From Parus major (Eukaryota; Chordata; Aves; Passeriformes; Paridae), in the NCBI RefSeq assembly GCF_001522545.3, contig NC_031769.1, forward strand, positions 5,703,999 to 5,767,998: 64,000 bases of DNA, read 5' to 3'. Position numbers and translations under genes: made by a program. Under the pieces are notes generated by a model. It was not told the DNA's origin. It did not search any database and worked only from the letters and a program-made list of their open reading frames with translations. This document shows, in pieces, positions 1 to 14,600 of this stretch (within the stretch, counting starts at the first letter, position 1; every line of letters begins with the position of its first letter).

Positions 1-1844
1 GTTTGAACAGAAATTTTGAAAGAACATCACTTCTTATGAAACAAAACCACAAGTGTTTGATTGTAAATTCTCCCTCAGTCTCCCTGCTCAGGAAAGCAAA
101 CTTTTCATGCTGAAATGTACCATAGGAAAGCAAAGAGCACTGAGGTCACCATGACTGCAGTGAGTTTGAAGGTGGCAAAAATTAACATCACCCCCTTAAT
201 TAGGGTTGCCATATGGTCAGATTTCTGCTTTCACATTTCCTTTCTTAAGCTCAGATTTTGACTGGCTGGAAAGGGAGGAATACAAAATGCATCAAGGTTT
301 ACCATATGGGCCCTGGTCTCCAGTGCACTACGTGTGTCAGAGATCTGACATATTGAAGACATCATGCTCACCATGCAAAGGCTACATGGCCTATCAGCTA
401 CTATTTCCTTCCACAAATTCCCAGAAGAAACCATGGGAGCCCTACCAAACATCTTCCATTTTCCTACCATACAGAAATCCAAACCATATGCTTCAAAGTT
501 TGCAGAAGCAGCAACTGCTGCTCTCCAGAGCTGAGTGTCAGCCTGGTTTACTCTCCTCTGTTTGTACACAAACATCCAAGCTGCAAATAACCCTTTGTGA
601 ACCTGAAAATTTCAGTGATTCAGGTCTGGAATCTTGTACATGTTGATGTTCAGGGTCCTTAGTAAAGTTTTCATCTGAGAATTAAACATCAAAATAGAAA
701 AAATTTAAAAAAAAAAAAAAGACAGGTCTGAATCTCATTTCCCATTTAACAACTGAGGGAGTGGATAATCCCAGTCTAAAAATAGTCAATTCATGCTCAG
801 AACACCCTTAAAAGACAGGAATTATCAGCATCCTGATTTCAAATGTGAGAAAAATAGAGAACACTCATTTAGATAAGCTAGGACTGCAGGCCAAGTCTCC
901 TGAGGTCAAAGCAGCACTGAAATCAGCCCATATTTTCACTGTGAACTGCAGCCATGGCTCTGCTTGACAATCAATGAGACATAAAAAATCCAGCCTGTAA
1001 ACTTCTTTTCATTCAAAAAAAGCAACATTATTTCAATTTCCAATAAAAAAGAAAATGGTTTATTGGATTGTCCTTCCAGTATTAAAAAAAAAAAAAAAAA
1101 AAGAATTTACTTTGCATACAGAAGTTTCAGCCCTAGAAAAGTCCACAGTGAAATACATCCCTCTCTGGCAGCACAGCATAACACAGCAACTCCTGACATG
1201 AAATGAACCCTAAGATAACACCTGACAAAAAAGGGGACTTTAAGTAAAAAAAATGCAATTATCCCAATGGGAGTTGCTCCAGGGCACCTGTGTTAAACCC
1301 CCTGCCAAAAGTATTTTGAATCCTTTAATGGCTACAGATGATAAGAAAAGTTATGATGAGGGAAAGTCTGTGAGGCAACACCTGCAAAGTGAAGCATTTT
1401 TAAGAAAAATGCTTCAGACACAGAGACGGAAGTAATTAAAAACCCAAAGAAAAACGTGTACTGCTGTCTTTGTTTTCACCCAAGCTGAACTTCCCCTGGA
1501 ATTGAATCGCTGGCTCACTGGGGCAGCTGGCTGACATCCTGAGCCACGAACAGGAAAAGCTTGTCTGGGAAATCAGCACAAAACTCAGGATTGTTTGTTT
1601 GGAAAGGAGCCCACAAGTAAACACACACACACAGACACAGACCAAGGTCTGCAGCACAGACAGCTAGGGAATAGGACGGGGTGATCAAGGACCAAAATCC
1701 TTCATGTTGACTTTGCATCAATCTGATTTGCTTTCAGGAATGGCAGGTCCATGAGGCCAGGAGGGAAATCCAGAGCAGAGAAAACTCTCAATGGAACAGA
1801 GCAGGTTAGGGAACATTTATATAAACTGAATGCACAGAAGTGTG
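1..1844. other. Non-coding, no gene seen
   Basis: A 146-codon plus-strand open frame at 206-646 has no recognisable domain. Poly-A runs occur at about 705-720 and 1084-1102, and a short (CA)n at about 1621. Confidence 0.6.
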
Positions 1845-3359
1845 TGGGACCTCACAGGATGCACCCCTGAATGCTGAAGTGGTTGGCTGACATAACTGTG
1901 AGACCACTCTTTCATCTTCAAAAGGTCATGGACATTCAGGGAGGCCCCTCAGGACTGGAGGAAAGCAAATGTCTCTTTTGTCTTCAGTAATGGCAAAGGA
2001 GAGGACACCAGAAATTACAGGTCAGTCAGGCTCACCTTGATCCTTGGGAAGATAGAGAAAAACCTCCTGGAAACCATTTCCAAACATATGAAGGATAGAA
2101 ACATGACTGGCATTAGTCAGCATAGCCTTCTAAGATGACTGGTTTGATGGATGAGGAGAAAGCAGGGGATGCTATCTCTATTTTAGCAAGCCTTTTGACA
2201 CTGTCTCCCACAAGATCTCCACTGACAAGCTGATCAGTATGGACTAGATACATGGACAGTGAGGACTGAAAAGTGGCTGAACTGCTGGACTTAAAGGTTG
2301 TGAACAGTGGAACAAAGTCCAGCTGGAGGAAACTCCCTAGTGGTGTATCCCAAGGGTCAGCACTGTTCTGATATTGTTCAATATTAACAATTTGGGACAA
2401 AGTGTATCCTCAGCAAGATTGCAGGTGACACAAAACTGAGGAGACAAGATGGTTTTGCTGCCATCAGCAGGACCTCAGCAGGCTGGAGGAACAGACCAGG
2501 AGCCTCAACAGCAACCTCATTCAGTTTAATAAATGGAAGTGAAAAGTTCTGAAACCGGGGAGGAAATACGCCATGTCCCAACTGGCTGAAGATTGGCTGG
2601 GAAGCAGCTTAGCAGAAAATGATCTGAGGATCCTGGAGTACAGCAAGGCAAACAAGATCCAGCCATGTGTCCTTGCAGAAAAGGCAGCCAACAGCATCCT
2701 GGGTGGCACTAGAAAGAACAGGATGAGGAGCTGCCCAGCACATGGGACACACATCAGCAGTGCTGGGTCCAGGCTGGGTGAGGGAGTGCAAGGACATGGT
2801 CACACTTCAGTGGGTCCCAGGAAGGAATGTGCAGATGATTAAGGGACTTCCAACATCTGGCATCCAAGGAGAGGCTGAGAGAGCTGGGACTGCTCAGTCT
2901 GGAGAAGACTCACAGGGAATCTTATCAGTGAGCATAAATACTTGATGAGGGAGAGTAAAACCAGGGATTTTTTTCTGTGCTGTCCAGTAATAGAAAAAGA
3001 GGCAAAGGGCACAAACAGAAATAGAAAAAAAATCTTTTCAATGATTTATTTTTTTTTAAATTGCACAGGTGATCAAATACTGCAGAGAGGCTCTGGAACC
3101 TCCACCTTTGTCTCTTTTGAGACAAAGAGTAGGTTTAGATTAGCTGTGAAGGAAATATGCTTTACTGTGAGGGTGCTTCGACACCCTCTGGTTGCCCAGA
3201 AAACTTGAGTGCCCCATCCCTGGAAGTGATCAAGGCCAGGTTGGCTGGGGCTTGGAGCAGCCTGGGATAGTGAAAGGTGCCCTGCCCATGGCAGTGGGGT
3301 GGAATGAGATGACATTTAAGATCCTTTCCAACCCAAACCATTCCATGATTCTGTGATTA
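1845..3359 (+). mobile_element. CR1 LINE, long 5'-truncated copy with decayed ORF2
   Basis: Runs from reverse-transcriptase sequence (GGAGGAAAGCAAATGTCTCT, then AATTACAGGTCAGTCAGGCT) to the 3' end AACCATTCCATGATTCTGTG. In translation the remnants of the VYPKG and GDTKL positions of the RT domain can be read between many stops and frameshifts. Old and non-functional. Confidence 0.9.
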
Positions 3360-6300
3360 GAACCCAAACTGGACACAGTCCTGGGCCATCTGCTCCAACT
3401 GGCCCAGCTCTGACTAGGCAAGCTCCAGAGATCATTTCCACCATCTTCCACACTGTGATTTGAATTACTCTTAGTATAACACTATATGTAGCTGCAAACA
3501 GTGCAAAGTATCCTGAAAGACTACTTTGCAAAATCAGTCTGGGTAAGATATTAATGTATAAAGATCCATTTTTCCTCATCATATGCTTCAGTCTGTACTA
3601 AACTGCATGTAAGGATAGACTTTGAAATATATAGAAACTAAATAGCTGGGAAGCAGGGAGTTAGAACAAAACAGAAATGTGGTCATATGCCTCTAATTTA
3701 AAGTGCATCTTCAGTAGACTTAATGAAATCAGGGCAGAACAAGCTCAAGATGACAAAATTACTTAAGAAAGCACCATTATGAAGGTAATTTTTTTGACTA
3801 GTAAGTAATGACACTCTTGAGGACATCACAGCTATTTTGGAGAGCAAAAGTTTGTGAAAGTAGTCATCTTTGCTTTGTAGGAGCCTTTGACTCCAAAGCA
3901 AGCCAACTGATTTCAGTGGGAATTGGGCAGGACCACAGCAGCACAGTGCAACTCTTCAAGCTGTGATGATCATGTCCTAAAGACTTCAAGAACCAAACAC
4001 ATTTAGACCTGAAGACCTTGAAGACAGATAATTTACATTTTGAGATAATATAATTGAGACAATTTTTTGTCCTCCATTATAAGCAGGGAACTCGTCTTCA
4101 TTTTCAAGGTCCTCATACATTTCATCAGAAAAACAAGTGGTACATCCAAGCATGCATAATACTATGGTTTTTAGGTGAGTAAAAAGGACAGAAAATGTAT
4201 AAAAGACATGACTAAATTAATTTTCAGATCCTCCTGACTTTGAAGTGCCTGGAATTTAACACTGTGATAGCTCCAGGGAGAAGAGTGGTCCATAACTTTG
4301 TAAGGAGGAAACAAAAGGAAGCACTTGGATGCTGCACAGAAACAGACAGTGGACACATTTACTTGACATGCTCCCTAAAAGCCCTGCAGGCTTCATCAGC
4401 TGTACTTGTAAGGCCTTTGAAGTGTGGCTGTTGCACAGCTTGTAAGTCACTTCCTCTGGAGCTCAGGAGCTTGTGGTGTTATAAGCTACTTAAGCTCCTT
4501 AGTCCAGATCTAAGCAAACAGCTTGACGCACTTACAAGCTTCACTCCCTCTTATTCTGAAGATGTTAAGCTGCTTAACTTACTGTCTTCAACTTTCAAAT
4601 TCCTACAACCAAATCCTAGCCATATACCATGAATCTGCCTTTATTAGCCTGATTTTCCTCTCTGCTGAGGATTCCGAATGTCTTTTGCCAAGTCACCAGT
4701 AGAACAAAATGTTCATTTATAGCTTAGTTCTTCCAAAGTCATAGCCAACACCTGAATGCCCATTGCTTTGGTAACTACCACACTGCATTTCCAGTATCCA
4801 CAGATTACTGTGTATCAACCATATTCACCTGTTCCAACAAATATTTTTCCATTAATAAAGTCTGTCAAATGTTTCAGTTAGTATTTTAAAAAAAACAAAA
4901 CTCCATACTGGTGTAACTCTCTCCTTGTTTTTACTATAAACTTTTGTTTCAGTTGGAACTGTAGAAATTTTTGGAAGAAATTCTGCTTATACATAAAAGA
5001 CGGTTTTCATCCAAATCAAACTGGTATCAAACTACCTGCATTTACAATTAATAATCTTGCAAGAGAATCCTTAAACTTAGAAGCGCAGTAAGGCTGGCAC
5101 AAATGGACATGATACATTTTCTAGGGCTGAAATCATTAAAGCTTTGTATCTATAAATAAAAGATAGGGCAGACATTAATAAATCTTAACAAGTAACCACA
5201 AAGAAGACACAATTCCATTTTAATCATAGCACAAAAAATAAGCTACTGAACCAAGTGTGGAAGTGCTGTTATATTGACACTAGAAATGTAAAAAATAAGA
5301 TGGAAAGGCTTAAAATGCCTAGTTTTCACTGAGAATATTGATAGAAGCAACACACTGGTGAAAGGCAGGCAATCATTACATGCTGTAAAATAAAAGAACA
5401 AATTATATTGCAAAGATATAGGAAAACCACAGCAGTGAGTGTTGCTATACACTAATGAAAACCTGAAGCCAGAGCAGACAAAGCAGTTATTTGTACCAAC
5501 TTGTAACATAATCCATACGGTCTGAATATCACATCAATACCAGGACCATACTACAGCCCCCTTGCCCAGGATGATGGCAATGATCAAAACACACACAAGG
5601 AGACCTCACAGACTGCCTGGACAGGCAATACAGGAACCATAACTACAGTTATCCCTGTATTAGCATAAACTAATCAACTAATAAATGTTAAGCTAAACAT
5701 CATGTTCACATCTGCTTTATGCTACTTCTCAAGAACCCTAGGGAAAAAATCCCCAAGCAACTTCTGGCTTAAGCACAAAATCCATGATTTCAGGATATCA
5801 ACATGGGATGTTTAGAACAAATCATATGTTACCCATGCAAAAGTTGTGTTCAAATGGGCCAACTATTATAATGCTACCTGTAGAAAATAAATGCTTTACA
5901 CAAGCATAAACATAGATTTCCAATTGGTAATTAGATGAGGGCCTTCACCAAAGTTTCTTGTAGAAAGAAGACTGCCACAGGACAAGAATGAAAGTGGTCT
6001 CACAAATGAATAATCATTTTTTAAGAAGACATGACACAAAGAGTAGAAGTAAGTGATCAGTTTTCACAGCTGCTCTGTTTTTTCAGATGCTTTGGAAAAG
6101 CAGAGAATTAGACAATAATCCCAACATTGAAGAGACACACAACAGGTATTTGCACACCCAAGAGGCTCTGAAGTATTATCTTTGAGTAAAGCACAGTAAA
6201 TTTTAAAAATTTCATAAAAATACCAGATCAATACTCAGAAAATGGAAAAAGCAAGTACATTAAAAACTTTTATAAAAGGAATAAAGCCAGAAACAGCAGT

Positions 6301-8149
6301 ATCCCATTGGTTAAATAGAAGCTGAGTCTCTGAATACTCAGTGCAGCACCACTCTTACATCTCAAAAAGAACATAGCAGAAATGGAAACAATATAGAGAG
6401 ACACAACAAGGCTGACCAGAGGTGGGACAGCTTACTCATGAGACATAAGTCCTGATTACAATTGTTCAACCAAGAAAAGAAATGGCTAAGGGAATACCAG
6501 GAGGAGGCCAACAGAGCACAGGAAGTCAGAGACAATAAATACAGAATAACTATTCCCTATTTCTCATAGTGCAAATCCTACCAAGGTGCAAATGAAGTTA
6601 TCAAGTGACATGCTTAACACAAACAAAAAACAGAGACATCTCAGACAATGCACAGCTCAGGTGAAGCTCTCAGCGCTGCAGGATACCATGGGTATCCTGC
6701 ATCCAAAAACCTACATGCTTTTAAAAAGTTATTAAAGAAATCATGGGGAAAAAAGTCCATCAACAAATGTTACATTAAAAAAACCCTGAGGTTTGGGAAG
6801 TTGCTAAGCTGCAGACCAGGAGGATGTTCAAGCTTTGCTTAGTGTGTCACAGACTGGCCACTGTCAGAGGAAGACTTTGGCCCAGCTGTGCCTTTAGCAG
6901 CAGCAAAACTATTTCATCTTTGAGCACTCTTGGAAGAACTTCTCCTTAATTCTCTTTTGAACAAAAGCTTGCAAATCAGGTCAAGCCAGAGATGATCCAA
7001 AAGATTTTTCGGCTGGGAAGACACAGCTTGCACAATTTTCCTTTCACTGTTACAAAATACATGAAAATATTTTATATTGGGTGCTTAAAAATTTCACTAT
7101 CAAGCCAACAAATAAAGCACCTTCAAATCTTGCAAAGAAATATTTGATTCTACGAGCCCCAAATGTCCAAGTGTAGCCATTCCCCCCTCAATAATTTTAT
7201 TTCAAAAGTTATAAAAAGACAAAAGTCTTCCAACCTTAATTACATTTATCGTAATTCTGGAGATTGCAACAATCTTGACCTTTTTACCCACTTGCTAATG
7301 AAACTTCACATTAATCTTCTCTGTTTAGCAAGAGTTATCAAATGCCATATAGCATGTGAACTATATCTTGATTGCTGAGAAAACATCTCTTTGCTGAACA
7401 TTATTTAGGCAGGCACTGAAGTTTCACTGACTTGAGAGGTACCTAAGCACCTTCTTGCATCAGAAATATCTAATCCTGACAGCACTGAGCCAAATGGAGC
7501 CAAAACTCTGGACTTCAGCCCCAAAACATTAGTCCATAATACCCCACCCAAAGGGTGGCTGGTCAAGATTCTGCTTTGCCTTCTTCCACTATCATGAAGA
7601 GTATTACACAACACAGATAGAAGAGAAAGCATTCTCTGTTTGTCAGAAATAATTAAACTTGTCACTGACTTTCTGTAAAACTCAAAAGCCATCTGGGAAA
7701 AGAGCAGTATGTCTCCACATCCATGTGAGTGACAAGGTCAGAGCACCCCTCACTTCCTTGGTTGCATCTCCATCACTGACTCTGTTCATCATGCTGTAAA
7801 TCAATCCATAAAAATTTGGATGGAGTACCTACTGTAATTAGTTCTATCTGTCCAAAGAATGCAAAACGAGATGGGGTGGCAGCTGAAGGATCCAATTGGC
7901 TCATGGCTGCAGAGTGACAGAACTAGGTCAATATACCAACTTTATTCAGAAGGAGGACAACATAAAATTAGCCTTGTCGTGTTCCATTTCCCAGACAAGG
8001 TTTCAAGACCTTCAGTTAGCAAGAGCTCACTAATAAAATGTTTTTTGTTTATACCCCTCCGTGTGATCTTTTTTTTTATACATCCCATTAGAAACTCTCC
8101 TCTATAAGTGTATAGACATTGTCTCACCTTTGTCTGCTGTGTCCCTCAA
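3360..8149. other. AT-rich non-coding stretch
   Basis: No exon with convincing codon pattern or splice sites, and no repeat family I can name. Confidence 0.55.
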
Positions 8150-8257
8150 ACAAGAGCACCTCAATATGCTGACATTAGGCCCCCCGAGAGCCTCCTTCAG
8201 GCTGAGCAAGCCCAGCTCCTCTCTGCCCAAAGCAGGTCCTCCAGCCCCAAGGCATTT

Positions 8258-8305
8258 TGGTGGTTCCCCACTGCACTAGGGGTGCAGTGCAGTGGGGAAC
8301 CACCA
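8258..8305. repeat. Inverted repeat, 20-bp perfect arms, 8-bp loop
   Basis: Left arm 8258-8277 (TGGTGGTTCCCCACTGCACT) is perfectly complementary to 8286-8305, with the loop AGGGGTGC between. The left arm is CR1-derived (minus-strand TTTGGTGG...CCACTG...), so the right arm looks like a copied-back strand. Confidence 0.95.
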
Positions 8306-8307
8306 CC

Positions 8308-8345
8308 AATTTATTGACAAACCCAATTGGGTTTGTCAATAAATT
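8308..8345. repeat. Perfect 38-bp palindrome
   Basis: Every base from 8308 to 8345 pairs around the centre AATT (half-site AATTTATTGACAAACCCAA), with no spacer. It starts two bases after the preceding inverted repeat and sits inside the same minus-strand CR1 copy. Confidence 0.95.
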
Positions 8346-8690
8346 TCTTACATTACATTAACAAACCTGGCACAGCACTCCAGATGTCATCTGCTGGGCT
8401 GCTCAATTAAAGGACAATAATTCTTCACCCTCAACTGCCTGGCTGTGCTTCTGTTGGTACAGCCTGCTTGTTCTCAGCCTTCCTTGCTGCAAGAACACAC
8501 TGCTGGCTCATTTTTAGCTAGATCTCCCACATCCTTTTCAGCTGAGCTTTCCCCCAGATCCTTATCAAGGCAGGGAGTCTATGTGTCCCAGGTGAAAGAC
8601 TTGACATTTTTCCTTGTTGAATTTGATGAGGCTCCCAACAGACCATTCCTCTGTTTAACATGCAACTTACATGATTTATTCAAGTCACAA

Positions 8691-11600
8691 GCATGAGCTT
8701 CTCATCATCACAGCAGAGGATAAGCCTGGAGATAGAGCTGAATGTGTAAGACAGGATTAGGTGTACGCTGGATGGAGAAGTGTGTTGCACAGCTCACCTC
8801 TTCAGCCTTTTCTCATTATATCACAAGACCTCTCTCAATGTTTATACTCACAGTGACTGACACACTGGGGGGTCTCACTGCTGAAACTTCTCTGTTCTGA
8901 GAGACCCTTTTTGAGGGATTTCTGCCAGGAATTGCTAAGCACACACTTGGTCACAAATGACATGACTCAGTTTTCTCAGGGGCTTTCAGGAGGAGGTGAA
9001 AAATTAAAGTCCTGAACTTAGGAAACTGCTTCAGAACATTCTTAAACACAAATAGCATCATTAGTATCAACAAGTCAATGAGATGATAATGTCTGTATTT
9101 AAATCTAGGCTCATAAAAAAACCTAAAAAAATGGCCAGACTAGAGGTAAAGTCCATTTTTATAAAAATATGTACCTTTTCTTCTGAAGATGCTTCCTTAA
9201 GTCACAGCTGCAATTGAAGTGTAGGGAAGCTTTCACTGATACTGGCTCCACATAACCTATTCTGCAGCTGAAGAAGCAGCTGAATTTCCACCAATGATCC
9301 TGTAGAAAGTGTGTTCCCTCTTGGTTTTGCCTTCTAAATTTTCAGTGAACTTTGAAAACATCTCCAGGAGTGGCCATCTGAAATTGTAATGGCAAAGGAA
9401 AGGAGACCCACATAATTAAGTGTGAGGGAGAAGCTTCCACTACACTGACAAGTCAAGAAGTTCATGCATTTTTATTTATGTAAACCCATGGATACTTAGG
9501 GTATCAACCAAATGTGTCTCAAGGTAAAATAATTTCTGCCACTAGGATCAGGATAGCGGGACACCTGTGTAATTTTAAAAACAGCTTCAGAAGATTTAAA
9601 GACTGCCTTTTCACCAAAATACACATCACTAAATAACTTCCAAGGACAGTTTACTAAAATTATTGATAACATTCATACACCTGGGCATTTCCTTCACATC
9701 ATTGTCAGGACTAACACATCAGATAACTGCTGTGCTTGCAACCTAGAAGCACTTGGGCATTTCATGCATGAGCAGCACTAGGTCAGGAAGAGGTTAATGT
9801 GTGGAAACACAAAGTGGATTTGGCAAGAAGGAAGAGGAGGAAACAGTGCACTTCAGCAGAAGAATATGACATTTCAGCACACGAGGATATTAAAACATCA
9901 GCTATTTTCTTTGTAGGTAACAAGGGATGTGCACCACTATATGCTCCATATCTTGGCAAACTGAGGGTTACAATTTTCAGAGAACATGGAAGGGAATAAC
10001 AGAATAATTTCTCAACACAGTGTGGGATTTGGATGAGGTGGTATCCACTAAGGATCTGGGAATGTCCTTTTTATCTCTCAGTCACAAAACAATTTGAAAC
10101 CTGGTGGGGAGGAAACAGTTATTCCCTTCCTGCTCTGTAGCTGAACCTAAATCAAGACCTGAAGTGTCAATTTACCCTCTAGAATCTTTTGTTGCAGTTT
10201 AATTTACTTTTCCTCCAATGTAATCCTGGTGTCACCTTACTGTTTAATATTGAAAGTTATTGACAAAAGAAATGCTGATTCATGAAAGTGAGATTTTGCT
10301 CTAATGTATTCATGTGAAAACAAATGAGCCTCTACTGCTACATGGTTTTTTCTCTTGCTCACATTTCATTTCAGCCCTGATAGAATTTCAGATGGGGTGA
10401 GTGGATCCTTCACAAATGCTGCAGCAAGTTTTTCTCAGCTGTAGGCCAACAAAGCAGAGCACTGGAACAGCTGCCCAAGGAGGTCATGGAGTCTCTCCCT
10501 GGAGACATTCCAAACCCACCTGAACACGTTCCTGTGTCACCTGCTCCAGGTGACCCTGCCTTGGCAGGGAAGTCAGACTGGATGATCTCCAGAGGTCCCT
10601 TCCAACCCAAACAGTTCTGTGATTCTGTGAACAAATTTGATTTCAAAGAAAAGCCTCACATCAGTGCAATAAGAATGCTCCTTGGGGTGTAAAAGTGCAC
10701 AACCACTCACACACTGAAGCAGAGCTGTCTCTGAACTTACTGGATCTGTTTATCTAGCTTGTTCCCTACTCACACAGCACATTCTGCTTCATGATACATA
10801 TTTGCTGAGGCTTAATCCTGATTAAGATTTATATTCTAATCCAGCACTACTTATTCTCACTATTCATAGCAGCTGCACTATTCATAACCCAGTGCTTTCA
10901 TTGATACTGTTTTGCAGGAGGAAGCAGCACAAGCTCCTGTTGTGCAGCATGGTCAAACCTTAAAGGTCAACACCAACCATTCTTCCTCTCTGCCAGTGCT
11001 TCCAGGGCTTCTCCATAATTGATTCCCATTTAACAATATGCATTGAAAATAACCACTGTTTGCTCTGCCTGGGTGCCAAGATCCTCATTCTTTGCAGGTT
11101 GCTGGTGCCACACCATTCAATTCAGTTCAAGTAAAAAATACAACATGGTCCTAGAAGGCCAGATGATCATTCTGGAAGTCTAGTTATCCTCTGACAGCAG
11201 TGTGGCAAAAAGGCCCCTAAACCTGGAAGAAGTACCTGAAAACACCTATGCAAGAGGATATTCAAAAATCTTCAAGAGGAATAGCCCAAGAAATGTCAAC
11301 TTCAAAACCACAAGACATCTCCTGGAAGGTAAAGACCTGTCTCCAATCCAGAAACTCCTCTCTACACACCACCACTGTGAGGAGACACTCAATAGCTGCC
11401 ACCACCCTCAGCAACAAAGCCAGCAAAACATCCAGGAGGTTTTTCAGCCAGAATGGTCTCATTTCTATTCCCAGCACAGATCAGGGATGACCATGGGAAT
11501 GGAGTGGGATGAACAGACTACACTGACAGAAAAAAGCACTTCAGAGTCTCATTCTGCAGCCACACTCCAAATATTTGTGCAATGAGAAGCATTGGAGAAA

Positions 11601-14600
11601 ACCAAGAAAGACAAGGATTTTGCTAATTGTATGGTAGCAGTTATTGAGCATTCAAATGCATGAAACAAAGCAACAGCAAATATCCTTAGGGTTCTCATCA
11701 TGATGCAGAAAACGGGATTTTTAATTCTTTCCTGTAATAAAACATTTTTGGTGTCTTTCAGTGCCTTCACAGAACCATTTTCAATGGCTCTGGATGCAGG
11801 ATGATTCAGAATTCTGAGAAACTGAAACAAGCAGAGGAAGACAGAGACAGTATTGGAAAAGGGTTGGGTTTCAATATTTGAAGTACAATGGGAAAAAATT
11901 TCTCTGGTAACTGGAAAGAAGGACGAAGGCTCACAAAACATGCTCAGTGCTCATTGTCATGTCCTACTCTGCCACATGCCCCCAGTGTAGACACAGACAT
12001 TGCAAACAACTTAATTCCAGCAGTGGAATCCTGCTTCCTGAAGCCAACAAGCGCTGTGGATACACTAGCCATGCCCACCACATTAAGCTAAATAGAGCAG
12101 CAACCACCTCACAAGCCTCTATCACATCAATTCCAGCAGTTATTCTGCCAGGAAAAGGTTAACCATGGGCTGAAGCAGAATCAGTTGTCACATGATTATG
12201 GAGCTACTTGCACTGCTTACCTCTTACACTGGGAGAAAAAAGGATCTATGAGCAGTGAAACCAGAGCAACTGCTGCAAACATCAGCTGTCACCACTGCTC
12301 TGCCAGCATCCTGCCTGCATGGATTCCCAAATGCAAGTGCCTTCCAGAAGGTTGAAAAACAGTGATGAGGTCTCATGGTTTTTGTCTCTACACCCTGCTG
12401 TCAATGCAGAGCAGCCAGATCAGAGGCAGCTCCTCCACTTGGGCTGGACACATGCCTTGACACCACCAGAATAAATTGAACTGAGGAGCACGCTGAGCTG
12501 AAAGTATTTTTTATCACTATCCTGACAAGCTAAGAACACTTCTGCACAGAGGCTCAACAGGACAGGCAAGTTCTTCCACAGTGTATAATAATGATTCTTC
12601 TCTCAGCTCAAACAGGAGTTCTAGAGAACACCTGAGAAGCCCCACCACCTGATCCAGAGCCATGCAGCACCTGGATGGATGCAGAGGCACAGGCACAAGC
12701 CTGGCACAGCTTGGGAATGTTGGTCCCACCACGTGTGCCCAGCTCTCCCAGTCATGCAGACAGACCTAGCCCTGTTGTGGCATCCTCCCTCCACATGGGA
12801 CCATCACAGGGTAGCCACAGGGAGGTTTGGCAGCTGGTGTGCTCCATTTCACCTTCCTGAACAGCTTCCAAGGAAAACAGCAGCTTAAAAATGAAAAATG
12901 AGCTTTTACACAGGCGAGTACCTTGGCTGTGCACAAAGCAGGCAAGCCCAAAATGGCACACATATTTTCCTCTTTCCTCCCTGGATTTCTACTGATTCCA
13001 GTCAGTGTTTTATAAATACCAAAATTATAAAAAAAATATAAACCAAATGATAAAGAACAACTCAGATCAATCCAGTTCTGATACGCTGAGGCACGCTTCA
13101 TTTATTTTGGATGTTTTAATCATAGAGAGAGATATATCATGTGAAACGAGTATTTTCCTCGCTAGCTACCAGTATTTAAAGTTAGCAAAACAGAAGCCAC
13201 TGAACATTTATTCAGGTGAACTCATGTATGTAATGGAGTTGCCTTCAGCAACTCTCCCTCGCTCCTGGGCCTCCTGTGACTGTACTACCTACATTTATCT
13301 TCCTCTGATGATCACAGCTGGGCAGGATTTTCAAACTTTAAACCAGAAAGCCTTGAAGCCTGCATTATACACAGTGCTAACAGCCCAAACAAAGAGGCTA
13401 GAGCAGCAAGAGGTTTATTGTAATACTGGTATTTTCCAAGCTCTTATCGAACAAAGCATTTAATCTAATGTATTACACTTAATGAAGAGTCAGGAACTTG
13501 TACTGCAAATAACAGATCAGATATAATTGGAATTTGCTCCGCACCACTAGCCTACATATATCAATAAAAACAATAACCACATTGGATTTTGGGCTCACTT
13601 CATTTGCATTTCTTAATTTAGTGTTTAACTAATTTAACAATAGTAATGATTTCATTCAAATTAAAATCTAAGGAAAATAATTTTTAAAAGGCATTAAAGA
13701 TTTCATTAAGTTCCATCTAAATTAATATTAGCTTTCTTAATATTTTCAGTGAATTATTTTTTTCTCTCACCACTGAAACAAACATGAAGTTTTCTCTGTG
13801 CAGTGAAGCTTTAGACAAACCTTGTTAGATTTATTGGTATTATTTCAAGCAATTAATTAATATACATTAGAGTTATTTAGAGAAAAAGCACAAAAAAATG
13901 GCAGGAAAATAGATGAAGCTGTTTTTAAAACACTGCATTCAACTTAGATAATTGTTCTTTGAGCCTTTTATGTGAAGCTCTTAGGTACACACCATTCATC
14001 AGATCACTTTTTCCCTACTTTTGGGGCATTGCTCCAAAGCATCAGATGCACGTGATTATTAAAGGATTTATTGCAGTTCACCTATAAACAGAGTTCCACA
14101 TTTTCAAACTGATATGCCAGCAATTTCTTATTCTAATTCTCATACTTAAAAGCAATGGTTTCAGATGTTCACCTTCCATTTCAGTGGATACCAGGCCTTT
14201 GTGTTCACAAAATTAAGTACCCAATATGAGCTTTGTTTCACTTTCTCTACAGAAAAACCATTCATTTTCAGGTAACCTTAAGTCATTTAACTAGAAGTGC
14301 ACTTAATTTGAAGAGATTAGTCAAGCAGCTCTTCACTTGTACATTTGTATTGCCATTATAATTAGGACTACTTCAAAATAACAAAAAGTTAATTTTTGAC
14401 CAGAACAAACACAGGGAAAAAAACAGATCAAGAGCACCTTAAGTGAAGAGATTGGATGCTTTTGAAAATATCCTTCAGAATCCCTCTGGGTCCGTGATCA
14501 GTGACCACCTTCATTCCAACACTACTCCCAGGGCTGCTGCCACACAGGATAAAATATACAACATTTCTGTATGTTTTAAGCTGGCCACCAAGAAAATGGT

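Larger units (their letters stand above)
8150..8690 (-). mobile_element. CR1 LINE fragment, minus strand, interrupted by palindromes
   Basis: Phrases typical of reverse-strand avian CR1 occur on both sides of the palindromes: CTGAGCAAGCCCAGCTCCTC at about 8199, GGCACAGCACTCCAGATG at about 8369, and ACACTGCTGGCTCATTTTTA at about 8497. They are in the order expected for one 3' ORF2 copy. Confidence 0.75.

Noticed and set aside
206..646. 146-codon plus-strand open frame
   Set aside because: No recognisable domain, no clear splice context, and a length within chance expectation for 64 kb in six frames.
11202..11585. 127-codon plus-strand open frame
   Set aside because: Hydrophilic, compositionally plausible protein but unlike any family I know, with overlapping frames of similar length; chance cannot be excluded.
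13005..13463. 152-codon plus-strand open frame
   Set aside because: No domain or codon pattern recognised; AT-rich non-coding surroundings.
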